DNA from: Pseudodesulfovibrio tunisiensis
Lineage (GTDB): Bacteria > Desulfobacterota > Desulfovibrionia > Desulfovibrionales > Desulfovibrionaceae
Assembly (NCBI RefSeq): GCF_022809775.1
Contig: NZ_CP094380.1
Span: 2,393,501-2,457,500, forward strand
Direction of reading: 5' to 3'
DNA: 64,000 bases
The stretch's first letter is position 1. Each line of letters starts with the position of its first letter. The notes under the pieces are model-generated. The model was not told the origin of the DNA, ran no database searches, and saw only the letters and a list, made by a program, of their open reading frames with translations. The translations under genes were made by a program, and so were the position numbers. Of the stretch, positions 1-8,352 are shown piece by piece.

Positions 1-317
1 TTGACAGGCAGGGTCGCCCCATGGTTTTGGAGGGCCGCACCTCCGGTACGGCCGGACAAGCCGAAACCTGGCGGCTGGAGGTCAACAAGTATGAGGAAGG
101 CGATGCGTTTCCCCAGTTGCCGGGCCGACTTACCCTTATGCTCGACACCGGGGAAAAGGGCGTCCTGCGGATCAGATCGCGCGAGCTGCGCGATGCGTCC
201 TGGCCGAAATCTGCCATGGAACTGATCCTGCCGGAAAACACCCAGGTCCGTCGGCTGGACGGGCTGCCCGAACCGGAAAACGGCGGAACCGCCCGCACTA
301 TCGAGGAAACATCATGA
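1..317 (+). CDS. Hypothetical protein, 5' end cut by the window edge
   Basis: The reading frame is open from the first bases of the window, so the true start may lie upstream; the first internal ATG is at 21 and has no good ribosome binding site. About 100 residues are visible. They are soluble and mixed in composition, with no signal peptide or membrane segment. The stop overlaps the ATG of the next gene in an ATGA arrangement, which indicates translational coupling and membership of the same operon as rpiB-tkt-glpX. I recognise no family. Confidence 0.6.
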   Translation, partial: DRQGRPMVLEGRTSGTAGQAETWRLEVNKYEEGDAFPQLPGRLTLMLDTGEKGVLRIRSRELRDASWPKSAMELILPENTQVRRLDGLPEPENGGTARTIEETS

Positions 318-628
318 CCCAAGAGCGCAAGGAATCCCTGCCCGAACTGTTTCTGCTCGGGCTCAGGACGTGGCTCGCAGAAATGAAATGGCTGTGCCGG
401 AGCCTGGTCCGGCGCTTTGAAATCAGTCGCCTTGAAAAAGAGCTGGAACAGGAATATGCCCTTCTCGGGCGCATCGCCGAGGCTCCCAGAGGCAAGATGG
501 AAGAAAAGGAAATGAGCCTGAAGCAGATCGAGTTCCTCAAGTCCGAGATCGAGACACTCGGGACCGAACTTGCCCGCGATCGGGAACAGCGCATGGCCAA
601 GTTGCGCGAACAGGCCGAACGGGATTAG
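314..628 (+). CDS. Small coiled-coil hypothetical protein
   Basis: A 104-residue protein. Residues about 40-104 are rich in Glu, Lys, Leu and Arg with heptad-like spacing (for example EISRLEKELEQEYALL), which suggests a coiled coil. The N-terminal 35 residues contain aromatic and hydrophobic positions (LFLLGLRTWLAEMKWL) that could form an amphipathic or membrane-contacting helix. The ATG overlaps the preceding stop (ATGA), with GAGGAAA just upstream as ribosome binding site. rpiB starts 9 bases after its stop. Function unknown. Confidence 0.65.
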   Translation: MTQERKESLPELFLLGLRTWLAEMKWLCRSLVRRFEISRLEKELEQEYALLGRIAEAPRGKMEEKEMSLKQIEFLKSEIETLGTELARDREQRMAKLREQAERD

Positions 629-637
629 GAGAAAAAA

Positions 638-1078
638 ATGGGCAAGACCATCATCATCGGCTCGGACCACGGCGGATTCAACCTCAAGCAGGCGTGCATC
701 GCGGCCCTGAAGGACTGGGGCTTCGACGTCCGCGACATGGGACCGGACTGCACGGATTCCTGCGACTACCCGATTTTCGCGGCCAAGGTGGCCGAAGCGG
801 TCAAGGCGGACCACGACCTGCTGGGCGTGCTCATCTGCGGCACGGGCCAGGGCATGTCCATGACCGCGAACCGCATGGGCGTGCGTGCGGCCCTGTGCAC
901 GGACGAATTCACGGCCCGCATGGCGCGCGGCCACAATGACGCCCGCATCCTGTGCATGGGCGAGCGCGTGGTCGGGCAGGGCCTCGCTCTCGGCATTCTC
1001 AAGGCATTTCTGGAAACCGGATTCGAGGGCGATCGCCACAGACGGCGCATCGACCTCATCGACACGGTTGCCGAATAA
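638..1078 (+). CDS. rpiB: Ribose-5-phosphate isomerase B
   Basis: Interconverts ribose 5-phosphate and ribulose 5-phosphate in the cytosolic non-oxidative pentose phosphate pathway. The 146-residue protein has the RpiB/LacAB fold signature: N-terminal GSDHGG, the catalytic-cysteine loop ICGTGQGMSM near residue 67, and GHNDARIL near residue 100 carrying the ring-opening histidine. Length matches the family (about 145-150). AGGAG lies just before the ATG. It sits directly upstream of transketolase and class II FBPase, which fits a sugar-phosphate interconversion operon. Confidence 0.95.
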   Translation: MGKTIIIGSDHGGFNLKQACIAALKDWGFDVRDMGPDCTDSCDYPIFAAKVAEAVKADHDLLGVLICGTGQGMSMTANRMGVRAALCTDEFTARMARGHNDARILCMGERVVGQGLALGILKAFLETGFEGDRHRRRIDLIDTVAE

Positions 1079-1104
1079 AACCACTTTCAAAAGGGTCACA
1101 CAAA

Positions 1105-3084
1105 ATGACGAATGAAACCCAGATGGCCGAAAAGACCGTTGCCGTTGTCAAAGGCCTGATCATGGACGGCGTTGCCAAGGCGAACTCCGGCCATCCCGGC
1201 GGGGCCATGTCCTCCGCGGACTTCGCCACCATTCTGTATTCGGAGTTCCTGAACTTCAACCCGGACGATCCCCAGTGGTTCAATCGCGACAGGTTCATCC
1301 TGTCCGCCGGGCACGAATCCATGCTGCTCTACAGCCTGCTTCACCTGAACGGGTTTCTGGGCATGGACGATCTCAGGAACTTCCGCCAGATGGGCAGCCT
1401 GACCCCGGGCCACCCCGAAGTGCACCTGACTCCGGGCGTGGAAGCCACCACCGGTCCTCTGGGTCAGGGCTTTGCCATGTCCGTGGGCTTTGCCGCTGCC
1501 GAAGCGTTCCTGCGCGCCAGGCTTGGTGCGGACGTCATGGACCACTTCACCTATGTCCTTGCCTCGGACGGCGACCTGCAGGAACCCATTGCCATGGGCG
1601 CGGCCTCTCTGGCCGGTCTGTGGGGACTGGGCAAGCTCGTGGTGTTCCACGACTCCAACAAGATCCAGCTCGCCGGTCCCACCAGCCGCGTGGACTGCAC
1701 CGACCATCGCAAGATATTCGAGGGCATGTGCTGGCAGGTCATCGAGGTGGACGGCCACGACCACGACCAGATTCGCAAGGCCATTCAGGACGCACGGCTG
1801 GAAAGCTCCAAGCCGACCCTGATCATCGGCAACACGGTCATGGCCAAGGGCACCGCCACCATGGAAGGCGACCACAACACCCACGGCGCGCCCCTCAAGG
1901 CCGACGAGATCGCGGCTTCCAAGAAGAAGCTCGGCCTGCCCGAAAACGAATCCTTTTTCGTTCCCGAGGACGTGATCGCCCACTTCCGCGCCCGTTTCGA
2001 CGGCATGCGCAAGAACGCGGCGGACTGGAAGGCCGTGCTGGACGCGCGCCTTGCCGACGACGCCGAGTTCGCGACCCTGTGGAAGCAGATCATGACCCCG
2101 CGTTCGGAACTGGATTTCACGCTGCCCGAGTTCACGCCCGGCGATTCCGTGGCCACCCGCAAGGCATGGGGCGCCTGCCTGAACACGATCATGGAGCAGC
2201 TCCCGAACCTGATCGGCGGTTCCGCCGACCTTGACCCGTCCAACCAGACCAACAAGTTCCGCGAGACCTTCGGCAACTTCGCGGTGGACGGCTACGAAGC
2301 CCGCAATCTGGCCGTGGGCGTACGCGAATTCCCCATGGCGGCCATCATGAACGGCATGCAGCTGCACGGCGGCCTGCTGCCCTTCGGCGCCACCTTTCTG
2401 GTGTTCTCGGACTACTGCCGCAATGCGATCCGCATGTCCGCGCTCCAGGAACTGCCCGTCCTGTACGTGTTCACCCACGATTCCTTCTGGGTGGGCGAGG
2501 ACGGCCCCACGCACCAGCCCATTGAGCACGTCAGCTCCCTGCGCCTGATCCCGGAGCTCATCGACCTCCGGCCCGCTGACGCCCTTGAGACCGCCGTGTG
2601 CATGGACATCGCCCTGAAGCAGGAGAAGCACCCCTCGGTGCTGCTGCTCACCCGTCAGGGCCTGCCCGTATTCGACCCGGCCGAGCATCCCTCGGTCAAG
2701 GACGGCGTGCGCCGCGGCGCATACGTCCTGCAGGACTGCGAAGGCACCCCGGACCTGATCCTTCTGGCATCCGGCTCCGAAGTGTCCCTGGCCCTGGAAA
2801 CCGCGAAGCTGCTCAAGCGCAAGGTGCGCGTGGTCAGCGTCCCGAGTTTCAAACTGTTTGACGAACAGCCTGAATCGTATAAAAAAGAAGTGTTGCCTCC
2901 CGAGGTTACGGCGCGTGCCGCAGCCGAGGCCGGCAGGACCGAGCTCTGGCACAAGTTCGTGGGCTGCGACGGACTGGTGCTCGGCCTCGACCACTTCGGA
3001 CAATCCGCTCCCGGCAAGGAGCTGGCGGAGAAATATGGTTTCACCGCCGAGAACTTTGCCCGGATGATCAGAGAGAAATATTAG
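1105..3084 (+). CDS. tkt: Transketolase
   Basis: Thiamine-diphosphate enzyme that moves two-carbon ketol units between sugar phosphates. At 659 residues it has normal length. SGHPGG near residue 27, the SDGDLQEP...DSN segment near 155-185 (the TPP/metal motif, with Ser where most family members have Gly), and the C-terminal pyrimidine-binding part (THDSFWVGEDGPTHQP) are all visible. The frame stays open upstream to 952 inside rpiB, but ATG 1105 gives the normal transketolase N-terminus (MTNETQMAEKTV). It lies 26 bases after rpiB and 10 before glpX, so the three are probably co-transcribed. Confidence 0.95.
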   Translation: MTNETQMAEKTVAVVKGLIMDGVAKANSGHPGGAMSSADFATILYSEFLNFNPDDPQWFNRDRFILSAGHESMLLYSLLHLNGFLGMDDLRNFRQMGSLTPGHPEVHLTPGVEATTGPLGQGFAMSVGFAAAEAFLRARLGADVMDHFTYVLASDGDLQEPIAMGAASLAGLWGLGKLVVFHDSNKIQLAGPTSRVDCTDHRKIFEGMCWQVIEVDGHDHDQIRKAIQDARLESSKPTLIIGNTVMAKGTATMEGDHNTHGAPLKADEIAASKKKLGLPENESFFVPEDVIAHFRARFDGMRKNAADWKAVLDARLADDAEFATLWKQIMTPRSELDFTLPEFTPGDSVATRKAWGACLNTIMEQLPNLIGGSADLDPSNQTNKFRETFGNFAVDGYEARNLAVGVREFPMAAIMNGMQLHGGLLPFGATFLVFSDYCRNAIRMSALQELPVLYVFTHDSFWVGEDGPTHQPIEHVSSLRLIPELIDLRPADALETAVCMDIALKQEKHPSVLLLTRQGLPVFDPAEHPSVKDGVRRGAYVLQDCEGTPDLILLASGSEVSLALETAKLLKRKVRVVSVPSFKLFDEQPESYKKEVLPPEVTARAAAEAGRTELWHKFVGCDGLVLGLDHFGQSAPGKELAEKYGFTAENFARMIREKY

Positions 3085-3094
3085 GAGTAACATC

Positions 3095-4078
3095 ATGGAA
3101 GCGCCGCAAAAGAATCTCGCGCTGGACCTGGTCCGCGTCACTGAAGCCGCTGCTCTGGCATGCGGTCGCTGGCTCGGCAGAGGAGACAAGATCGCTGCCG
3201 ATCAGGCGGCCGTCGACGCCATGCGCCTGTGTTTCAACACGTTGGAAATCGAAGGCAAGGTGGTCATCGGCGAAGGCGAGAAGGACGACGCGCCCATGCT
3301 CTTCAACGGAGAGAAACTGGGCAGGGGCGAAGGTCCCAAGGTCGACATCGCCGTCGACCCCCTGGAGGGCACCAACCTGCTCGCCTTCGGCCGCCCCAAC
3401 GCCATCTCCGTTGTTGGCGTGGCCCCGTCCGGCTCCATGTTCGATCCGGGCCCGAGCTTCTACATGCAGAAGCTCGTTGTCCCGTCCAGAGCCAAGGACG
3501 TGGTGGACATCGAAGCCCCGGTCGGACACAACCTCAAGCTCATCGCCCGCGCCCTGGAAAAGGACGTTGACGACCTCGTGGTGTTCGTGCTGGACAAGCC
3601 CCGCCACAGGAAGCTGATCAGCGAAATCCGCGAAGCCGGCGCACGCATCCAGTTGCACACCGACGGCGACATCACGGGTTCGCTCATGGCCATCGACCCG
3701 CGCTGCGAAGTGGACGTGATGATGGGCACCGGCGGCACCCCCGAGGGCGTGCTGTCCGCCATTGCCATCCGCATCATGGGCGGCGAGATGTTTGCCAAGC
3801 TCGACCCGCAGAAGCAGGACGAGAAGAACGCTCTGGCCGATTTCGGTCTGGATGCCCGTCGCGTGCTGACCGTGAACGATCTGGTCAAGTCCGACGACCT
3901 GTTCTTCGCTGCCACCGGCATTTCCGGCGGCACGTTCCTGGGCGGCGTCAAGTACCACGGCAGCGGGGCCGAGACCTCGTCCCTGGTCATGCGCGGCAAG
4001 ACCGGCACCATCCGCTACATCGAGGCCATCCACAACTGGGACAGCCTCATGCGTTTCAGCGCGGTGGACTACGACTAG
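3095..4078 (+). CDS. glpX: Fructose-1,6-bisphosphatase, class II (GlpX type)
   Basis: Hydrolyses fructose 1,6-bisphosphate to fructose 6-phosphate for gluconeogenesis. The 327-residue protein shows the class II metal-site motifs: GEGEKDDAPML near residue 63 and DIAVDPLEGTN near 85. The glycine-rich GTGGTPEGVLSA near residue 210 also matches GlpX. TAGGAG precedes the ATG, 10 bases after tkt. It is the last gene of the operon and is followed by a strong terminator. With rpiB and tkt it supplies fructose 6-phosphate for the pentose shuffle. Confidence 0.95.
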   Translation: MEAPQKNLALDLVRVTEAAALACGRWLGRGDKIAADQAAVDAMRLCFNTLEIEGKVVIGEGEKDDAPMLFNGEKLGRGEGPKVDIAVDPLEGTNLLAFGRPNAISVVGVAPSGSMFDPGPSFYMQKLVVPSRAKDVVDIEAPVGHNLKLIARALEKDVDDLVVFVLDKPRHRKLISEIREAGARIQLHTDGDITGSLMAIDPRCEVDVMMGTGGTPEGVLSAIAIRIMGGEMFAKLDPQKQDEKNALADFGLDARRVLTVNDLVKSDDLFFAATGISGGTFLGGVKYHGSGAETSSLVMRGKTGTIRYIEAIHNWDSLMRFSAVDYD

Positions 4079-4103
4079 GCCGACCCGCGACACAATGCCA
4101 AGC

Positions 4104-4138
4104 AAGGCCGGGACTGCTCGCAGTCCCGGCCTTTTTTT
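4104..4138 (+). terminator. Rho-independent terminator after glpX
   Basis: A 13-bp stem (AAGGCCGGGACTG at 4104-4116, partner 4121-4133), loop CTCG, then a T run to 4138. It closes the rpiB-tkt-glpX operon. Confidence 0.93.
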
Positions 4139-4260
4139 GCATCCGCAACAGGGTGGACCGGAGCATGCGGTTGCTGATGACAGCGCGAGCGAAACCCCGT
4201 AGACAACAGGCAGTCCGAACCGTTTGCCGGGCCGGGCAAATCTGATACACTGGAAACAAC

Positions 4261-6675
4261 ATGACCGAAAAGAATACCACCGCCGTTCCCAAGGGCCTTG
4301 CCGCGGAAAAACTGCGCGCCGCCATGGAACCGGAAAAGATACCGTTCCGGGACAGCCGGGAAATCCCGGAAAGCAACGCCTATTCCAAGTTCCAGCCCCG
4401 GGCCATACAGGCTCTGGAAATGGCTCTGGCCATCCGGGACCGGGAGCACAACGTCTACGTGTCGGCCGAGCCGAACATGGGCCGCACCTATTTCGTGAAG
4501 AACTTTCTGGAGCCCAAGGCGGCACAGGCGCCCGCGCCGTCGGACTGGGTCTACCTGCACAATTTCGAGGACCCGGACACGCCCCTGGCCGTGGCCATGC
4601 CCGCAGGCACAGGCCGCAAGTTCAAGGCGGCGCAGGCCAGGGCCATGACCGCCGTGCGTCAGGAAATTCCGGCCCGGTTCGAAAAGGAAGCCTTTCAGAA
4701 AAAACATGAACGGCTGCTCAAGGAATTCAACACCAAGCGCGACGACCTGTTCGCACGCATGGAAAAGATCGCCCAGAAGGAAAACTTCAATCTGAACGTG
4801 GATGACGAGGGCGTGCTCACCCTGTCCCCGATCGTGGAAGGCAAGGTCATTTCCGACGCGGACTACGACAAGCTCAAGCCCGGCCTGCGCAAGGAACTCA
4901 AGGCCAAGGGCGAGGAACTGCTCGCCAAGGTCACGACCATCCTGCGCTCCATCAACCGCATCGAAGTCGGGCTGCGGGAAAAGGAAATGGACCTGCAACG
5001 CGAAACCGCGCGCACGGTTCTGGACGAGAGCTTTGCCAAGATCCGCGAAAAATTCGAATCCGCGCCCGGGCTCAAGGACTATTTCGACGCGCTGGAAACC
5101 GAGGTGGTGGACAATGTGGAAGAGTTCCTGCCCCGTGAACAGAACGTGTCGAGCCTGCTTCAGGACGCGTCCGGAGGCGGAGAGAACTTCTTCACCCGGT
5201 TCGAGATCAACCTGTTCGTGGACAACGGCAAGACCAAGGGCGCACCCGTGATCGTGGAAGATCATCCCACGTCCTTCAACCTGCTGGGCAGCATCGAACG
5301 CGAGGCCGAGATGGGCGCGCTCTACACGGACTTCACCCTGATCAAGGCCGGGTCCATCCACAAGGCCAACGGCGGATTCCTGCTCCTGAACATGGAAGAC
5401 CTGCTCGGCAATCCCAATTCGTGGGAAGGATTGCTCCGTGCCCTGCGCGCGGGCTGTTCGCGCATCGAGGACCCGGTGGACCCGGATCAGGTGCGCGCCC
5501 GGACCATCCAGCCCCAGCCAGTGCCGCTGGACATGCGCGTCATCCTCATCGGCACGGACGAGCACTACGAACTCCTGCTCATGGGCGACGACCGGTTCAG
5601 CAAGTATTTCAAGCTCAAGGCCCATCTCCAGCCCAGAGTCAAACGCACGGCCGCCAACATCCGGCACTATCTGTCGGTCATCGGCCGCATCGCCCGGGAA
5701 TCCGACGTCCGCCCATTCACGCGCGACGCCCTTGCCGGGCTGCTGGATTTCGCATCCAGACTGGCCGAAGACCAGAAGGAGCTGTCCCTGTACATGCCGC
5801 TGGTCCGGGAACGCATGATCGAGGCCTCGGCCATGGCCGCGCTCAAGGGCAGGGACATGGTGGACGCGAAAGTGCTGCGTCAGGCCGTGGAGGCCCGGGA
5901 CTACCGCGCCAACCTCTACGAAGAGGAATTCCTGTCCGACTACGACAGCCAGGTGATCAAGGTCGAGACGCAGGGCTTTGCCACGGGTCGGGCCAACGGC
6001 TTGTCCGTGACCATGTTCGGGGACTACGAATTCGGCCTGCCGCACCAGATTTCCTGCACCGTGGGCGTGGGGCACGGCGGCATTCTGGACCTTGAGCGCG
6101 AAGCCCAGCTTGGCGGCCCGATCCACACCAAGGGCATGATGATCATCAAGAGCTATCTGGTGCGCCTGTTCGCCCAGAAAAAGCCCATCGTGCTCACGGG
6201 CAGCCTGTGCCTCGAACAGAGCTATGCGGGCATCGAGGGCGATTCCGCATCCGGCGCGGAGCTGGCGTCCCTGCTCTCGGCCCTGTCCGGGGTGGCCATC
6301 AACCTTTCCTACGCCTTTACCGGCGCGGTGAACCAGTCCGGGGCCATCATGGCCGTGGGCGGGGTAAACCGGAAGATCGAGGGATTCTTCGAAGTCTGCC
6401 GCCGCCGCAAGCTCTCCGGCACGCAGGGCGTGATCATCCCCCGGGACAACGTGGTCAACCTCATGCTCAAGGAAGAGGTGGTCGAGGCCGTGCGCGACGG
6501 CAAGTTCCACATCTTCCCGGTCCGCACCATCGAGGAGGCCATGCAGATTCTCACGGGCGTGCGCGCCGGAACCCGGAGCAAGAACGGCAAATTCCCCCTC
6601 GGAACCATCTACCGCAGGGCCGACGACCGGCTGGCAGAGCTGGCCAAACTGGCCGTGCCCGGAGACAGGAAGTAA
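4261..6675 (+). CDS. Lon-like ATP-dependent protease (LonB/YcbZ-type, AAA_32 family)
   Basis: Predicted cytosolic AAA+ serine protease of 804 residues. The N-terminal ATPase region has the family's altered P-loop (AEPNMGRTYF near residue 75, Arg in place of the usual Lys), followed by a coiled-coil insert around residues 135-270. The C-terminal Lon proteolytic domain carries Ser662 in GDSASGAE and Lys705 in NRKIEGF; the 43-residue spacing equals that of the Ser-Lys dyad in E. coli Lon. The ATG has a weak ribosome binding site. The stop overlaps the next ATG (TAATG), so the two products are translationally coupled. The substrate is unknown. Confidence 0.92.
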   Translation: MTEKNTTAVPKGLAAEKLRAAMEPEKIPFRDSREIPESNAYSKFQPRAIQALEMALAIRDREHNVYVSAEPNMGRTYFVKNFLEPKAAQAPAPSDWVYLHNFEDPDTPLAVAMPAGTGRKFKAAQARAMTAVRQEIPARFEKEAFQKKHERLLKEFNTKRDDLFARMEKIAQKENFNLNVDDEGVLTLSPIVEGKVISDADYDKLKPGLRKELKAKGEELLAKVTTILRSINRIEVGLREKEMDLQRETARTVLDESFAKIREKFESAPGLKDYFDALETEVVDNVEEFLPREQNVSSLLQDASGGGENFFTRFEINLFVDNGKTKGAPVIVEDHPTSFNLLGSIEREAEMGALYTDFTLIKAGSIHKANGGFLLLNMEDLLGNPNSWEGLLRALRAGCSRIEDPVDPDQVRARTIQPQPVPLDMRVILIGTDEHYELLLMGDDRFSKYFKLKAHLQPRVKRTAANIRHYLSVIGRIARESDVRPFTRDALAGLLDFASRLAEDQKELSLYMPLVRERMIEASAMAALKGRDMVDAKVLRQAVEARDYRANLYEEEFLSDYDSQVIKVETQGFATGRANGLSVTMFGDYEFGLPHQISCTVGVGHGGILDLEREAQLGGPIHTKGMMIIKSYLVRLFAQKKPIVLTGSLCLEQSYAGIEGDSASGAELASLLSALSGVAINLSYAFTGAVNQSGAIMAVGGVNRKIEGFFEVCRRRKLSGTQGVIIPRDNVVNLMLKEEVVEAVRDGKFHIFPVRTIEEAMQILTGVRAGTRSKNGKFPLGTIYRRADDRLAELAKLAVPGDRK

Positions 6676-7445
6676 TGTCTGAAGCATGGATACGCGCCAA
6701 ACTGCCCGAATTCGTCCGCAACCTGTTCCGCAACTTCTGTCAGGCCTGCCACGAGCTGGAAGGACAGTTTCAGCTGTTCGATGAAAACGGGAATGTGGAA
6801 TTCGCCGTGCTGCAGAACCTGCTCGGCAACGAGATGGACAAGGGGCTGCTCTGGCGAATGAAGGACACGGCCCACCACGTGTTCCGCAACGACCCGGACG
6901 AAATCCTGGCCGGGCAGTTTCTGGACTGGGCCATGGGCTACATCTTTCACGAGACCCTCAAGCTCAAGGAAGACGCGTATCAGAAACAGACCTATGCTCC
7001 GTGGTTCCACAAGATCACGGATTCGGAATTCACGGACGCGGACCGCGCCATGGGCCGGGAGCTCATCCAGATTCTGAACCAGACCGAGGAATCCATGAGC
7101 CGCGAGATCGAACGCATCCGGTTCATCATGGACAAATGCCGCCAGCTCCTGCCCGCGTACCTGACCCGATACCGGGACAACGTTCTGCTGGCCCGATTCA
7201 TCTTTTCCCAGAACGAGCTCGTGCGCGAGGTGTTCGGCGCGGATTACGACCAGCTCATCGCCGCCCTGTACGGAAACGAGACCGAGCGCATGTACGTGCT
7301 GGCCAGTCAGAGCCTGCGCCGGGGAGGCTGGATCAAGGAGGCTTCCGAGGCTCTGGAGCAGGCCTTCCGGCTGAGTCCCTCAAGCAGATTGGTGTTGCAA
7401 GAAAAGAAAATAATTGATAATTGGGCTCGAAGAATACAAACATAG
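6675..7445 (+). CDS. Conserved-looking hypothetical protein coupled to the Lon-like protease
   Basis: A 256-residue soluble, helix-rich protein. Its ATG shares a base with the protease stop codon, which argues for joint production and perhaps a partner or adaptor role. There are no membrane segments, signal peptide or recognisable catalytic motif. The C-terminal third (LASQSLRRGGWIKEASEALE onward) has a TPR-like helical feel. The last codons run into an AT-richer stretch before the LysM lipoprotein gene. I cannot assign a family. Confidence 0.75.
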   Translation: MSEAWIRAKLPEFVRNLFRNFCQACHELEGQFQLFDENGNVEFAVLQNLLGNEMDKGLLWRMKDTAHHVFRNDPDEILAGQFLDWAMGYIFHETLKLKEDAYQKQTYAPWFHKITDSEFTDADRAMGRELIQILNQTEESMSREIERIRFIMDKCRQLLPAYLTRYRDNVLLARFIFSQNELVREVFGADYDQLIAALYGNETERMYVLASQSLRRGGWIKEASEALEQAFRLSPSSRLVLQEKKIIDNWARRIQT

Positions 7446-7495
7446 CCAGTGGAACGTGCTGGCTTGTCTTGAAAAGGAAATTTTAGGAGGCCGTG

Positions 7496-7963
7496 ATGAA
7501 AAAGCTGATTTTATTGACGATCGCCCTGTGCATGGTTTTCGCCTGGGGTTGCTCCAAGAAGGTGAAGACCGAGCCTGAAGTCGTCGTGGTCGAGGAAAAG
7601 GAAGTCGTGGTCGAGCAGGAAGTTGTGACCGACCCCATGCAGGTCTACAAGGCCGAATACGATGCCCTGCCGGTCTCCCACACCGTGACCAAGGGCGAGT
7701 GCCTGTGGTGGATTTCCGAATACAAGCACATCTACAATGATCCCTTCATGTGGCCCCTGATCTACAAGGCCAACCGCGGCCAGATCAAGAACCCGGACCT
7801 GATCTACGCAGGCCAGCAGTTCGAGATTCCCCGCTACGGCTTCGACCTCGAAGAAGTCAAGGCCGCACGCAAGCAGGCCGGCGCTGCCTGGAAGGCTCTG
7901 GAACCTGGCGAAGACGCCATGATCCCGGCCGAAATGCGCGCCGCTCTGGGCTACAGCTTCTAA
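7496..7963 (+). CDS. LysM-domain lipoprotein
   Basis: A 155-residue secreted lipoprotein. The signal peptide has a Lys-Lys start, a hydrophobic core and a lipobox ending AWGC at Cys20. It is followed by a Val/Glu-rich linker and a LysM peptidoglycan-binding domain (HTVTKGECLWWISEYK through the NPDLIYAGQQFEIP motif, residues about 60-115). The ATG at 7496 is preferred over the GTG at 7493 because AGGAGG at 7485-7490 is correctly spaced only for the ATG. A small dyad (AGCCAG/CTGGCT, about 7444-7463) lies in its leader. It probably anchors a cell-wall-linked complex in the periplasm. Confidence 0.9.
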   Translation: MKKLILLTIALCMVFAWGCSKKVKTEPEVVVVEEKEVVVEQEVVTDPMQVYKAEYDALPVSHTVTKGECLWWISEYKHIYNDPFMWPLIYKANRGQIKNPDLIYAGQQFEIPRYGFDLEEVKAARKQAGAAWKALEPGEDAMIPAEMRAALGYSF

Positions 7964-7991
7964 TCCGGCCCCTTTCAGCGCAAAGCATACG

Positions 7992-8021
7992 AAACGCCCT
8001 GCCAACGCGGGGCGTTTTTTT
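7992..8021 (+). terminator. Rho-independent terminator after the LysM lipoprotein
   Basis: Stem ACGCCC (7994-7999) with GGGCGT (8010-8015), followed by seven T on the plus strand, 30 bases after the stop codon. Confidence 0.85.
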
Positions 8022-8094
8022 GTGCCCCGGCACCAGCCCTCCCCCTGCTTCGGCGTAAAAAACAGCAAAAGCCGCTCTCTTCCTGCCTCCCCCG

Positions 8095-8165
8095 TCCCGA
8101 AAAGCGGCAAAGGCCCGGGGAATGCCTCGACAGAGCATTCCCCGGGCCTTTGCCGCTTTTCGGGA
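8095..8165. repeat. Perfect 31-bp inverted repeat with 9-base loop
   Basis: Bases 8095-8125 and 8135-8165 are exact reverse complements, separated by CTCGACAGA. The arms begin TCCCGAAAAGCGGC and end GGGGAATGC. No T run follows on either strand, so it is not a classic intrinsic terminator. It lies between the LysM gene and the convergent cobD-cobQ gene. With the tandem repeats at 8229-8352 it accounts for the gene-free stretch 7964-8345. Confidence 0.95.
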
Positions 8166-8228
8166 CAACATGGGGATCCAAGGGGCCTTGCTCCTTGGCG
8201 GGTCCGGGCAGAGCCCGGCCCCCCGGGA

Positions 8229-8352
8229 GGGTCGCCGAAGGCCTTTCCCTGCTTCGCGCAGGGTCGCCGAAGGCCTTCCCTGCTTCGCACAGGGTCGCCG
8301 AAGGCCTTCCCGCTTCGGGAAAATCGCTGATGGGCCTTCCCCCGCTTACGAG
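8229..8352. repeat. Tandem repeat, unit about 31 bp, three good copies and one decayed
   Basis: Units start at 8229, 8261 and 8292 with the consensus GGGTCGCCGAAGGCCTTCCC followed by TGCTTCGCACA; the first carries one extra T. A fourth, degenerate unit (AATCGCTGATGGGCCTTCCC) starts near 8322 and runs into the 3' end of the cobD-cobQ gene. Each unit contains small GC-rich dyads. No gene is evident here. Confidence 0.88.

Noticed and set aside
1096..3189. 697-residue open frame on the minus strand opposite tkt
   Set aside because: High-GC antisense shadow; tkt is a clear enzyme with all motifs and a ribosome binding site.
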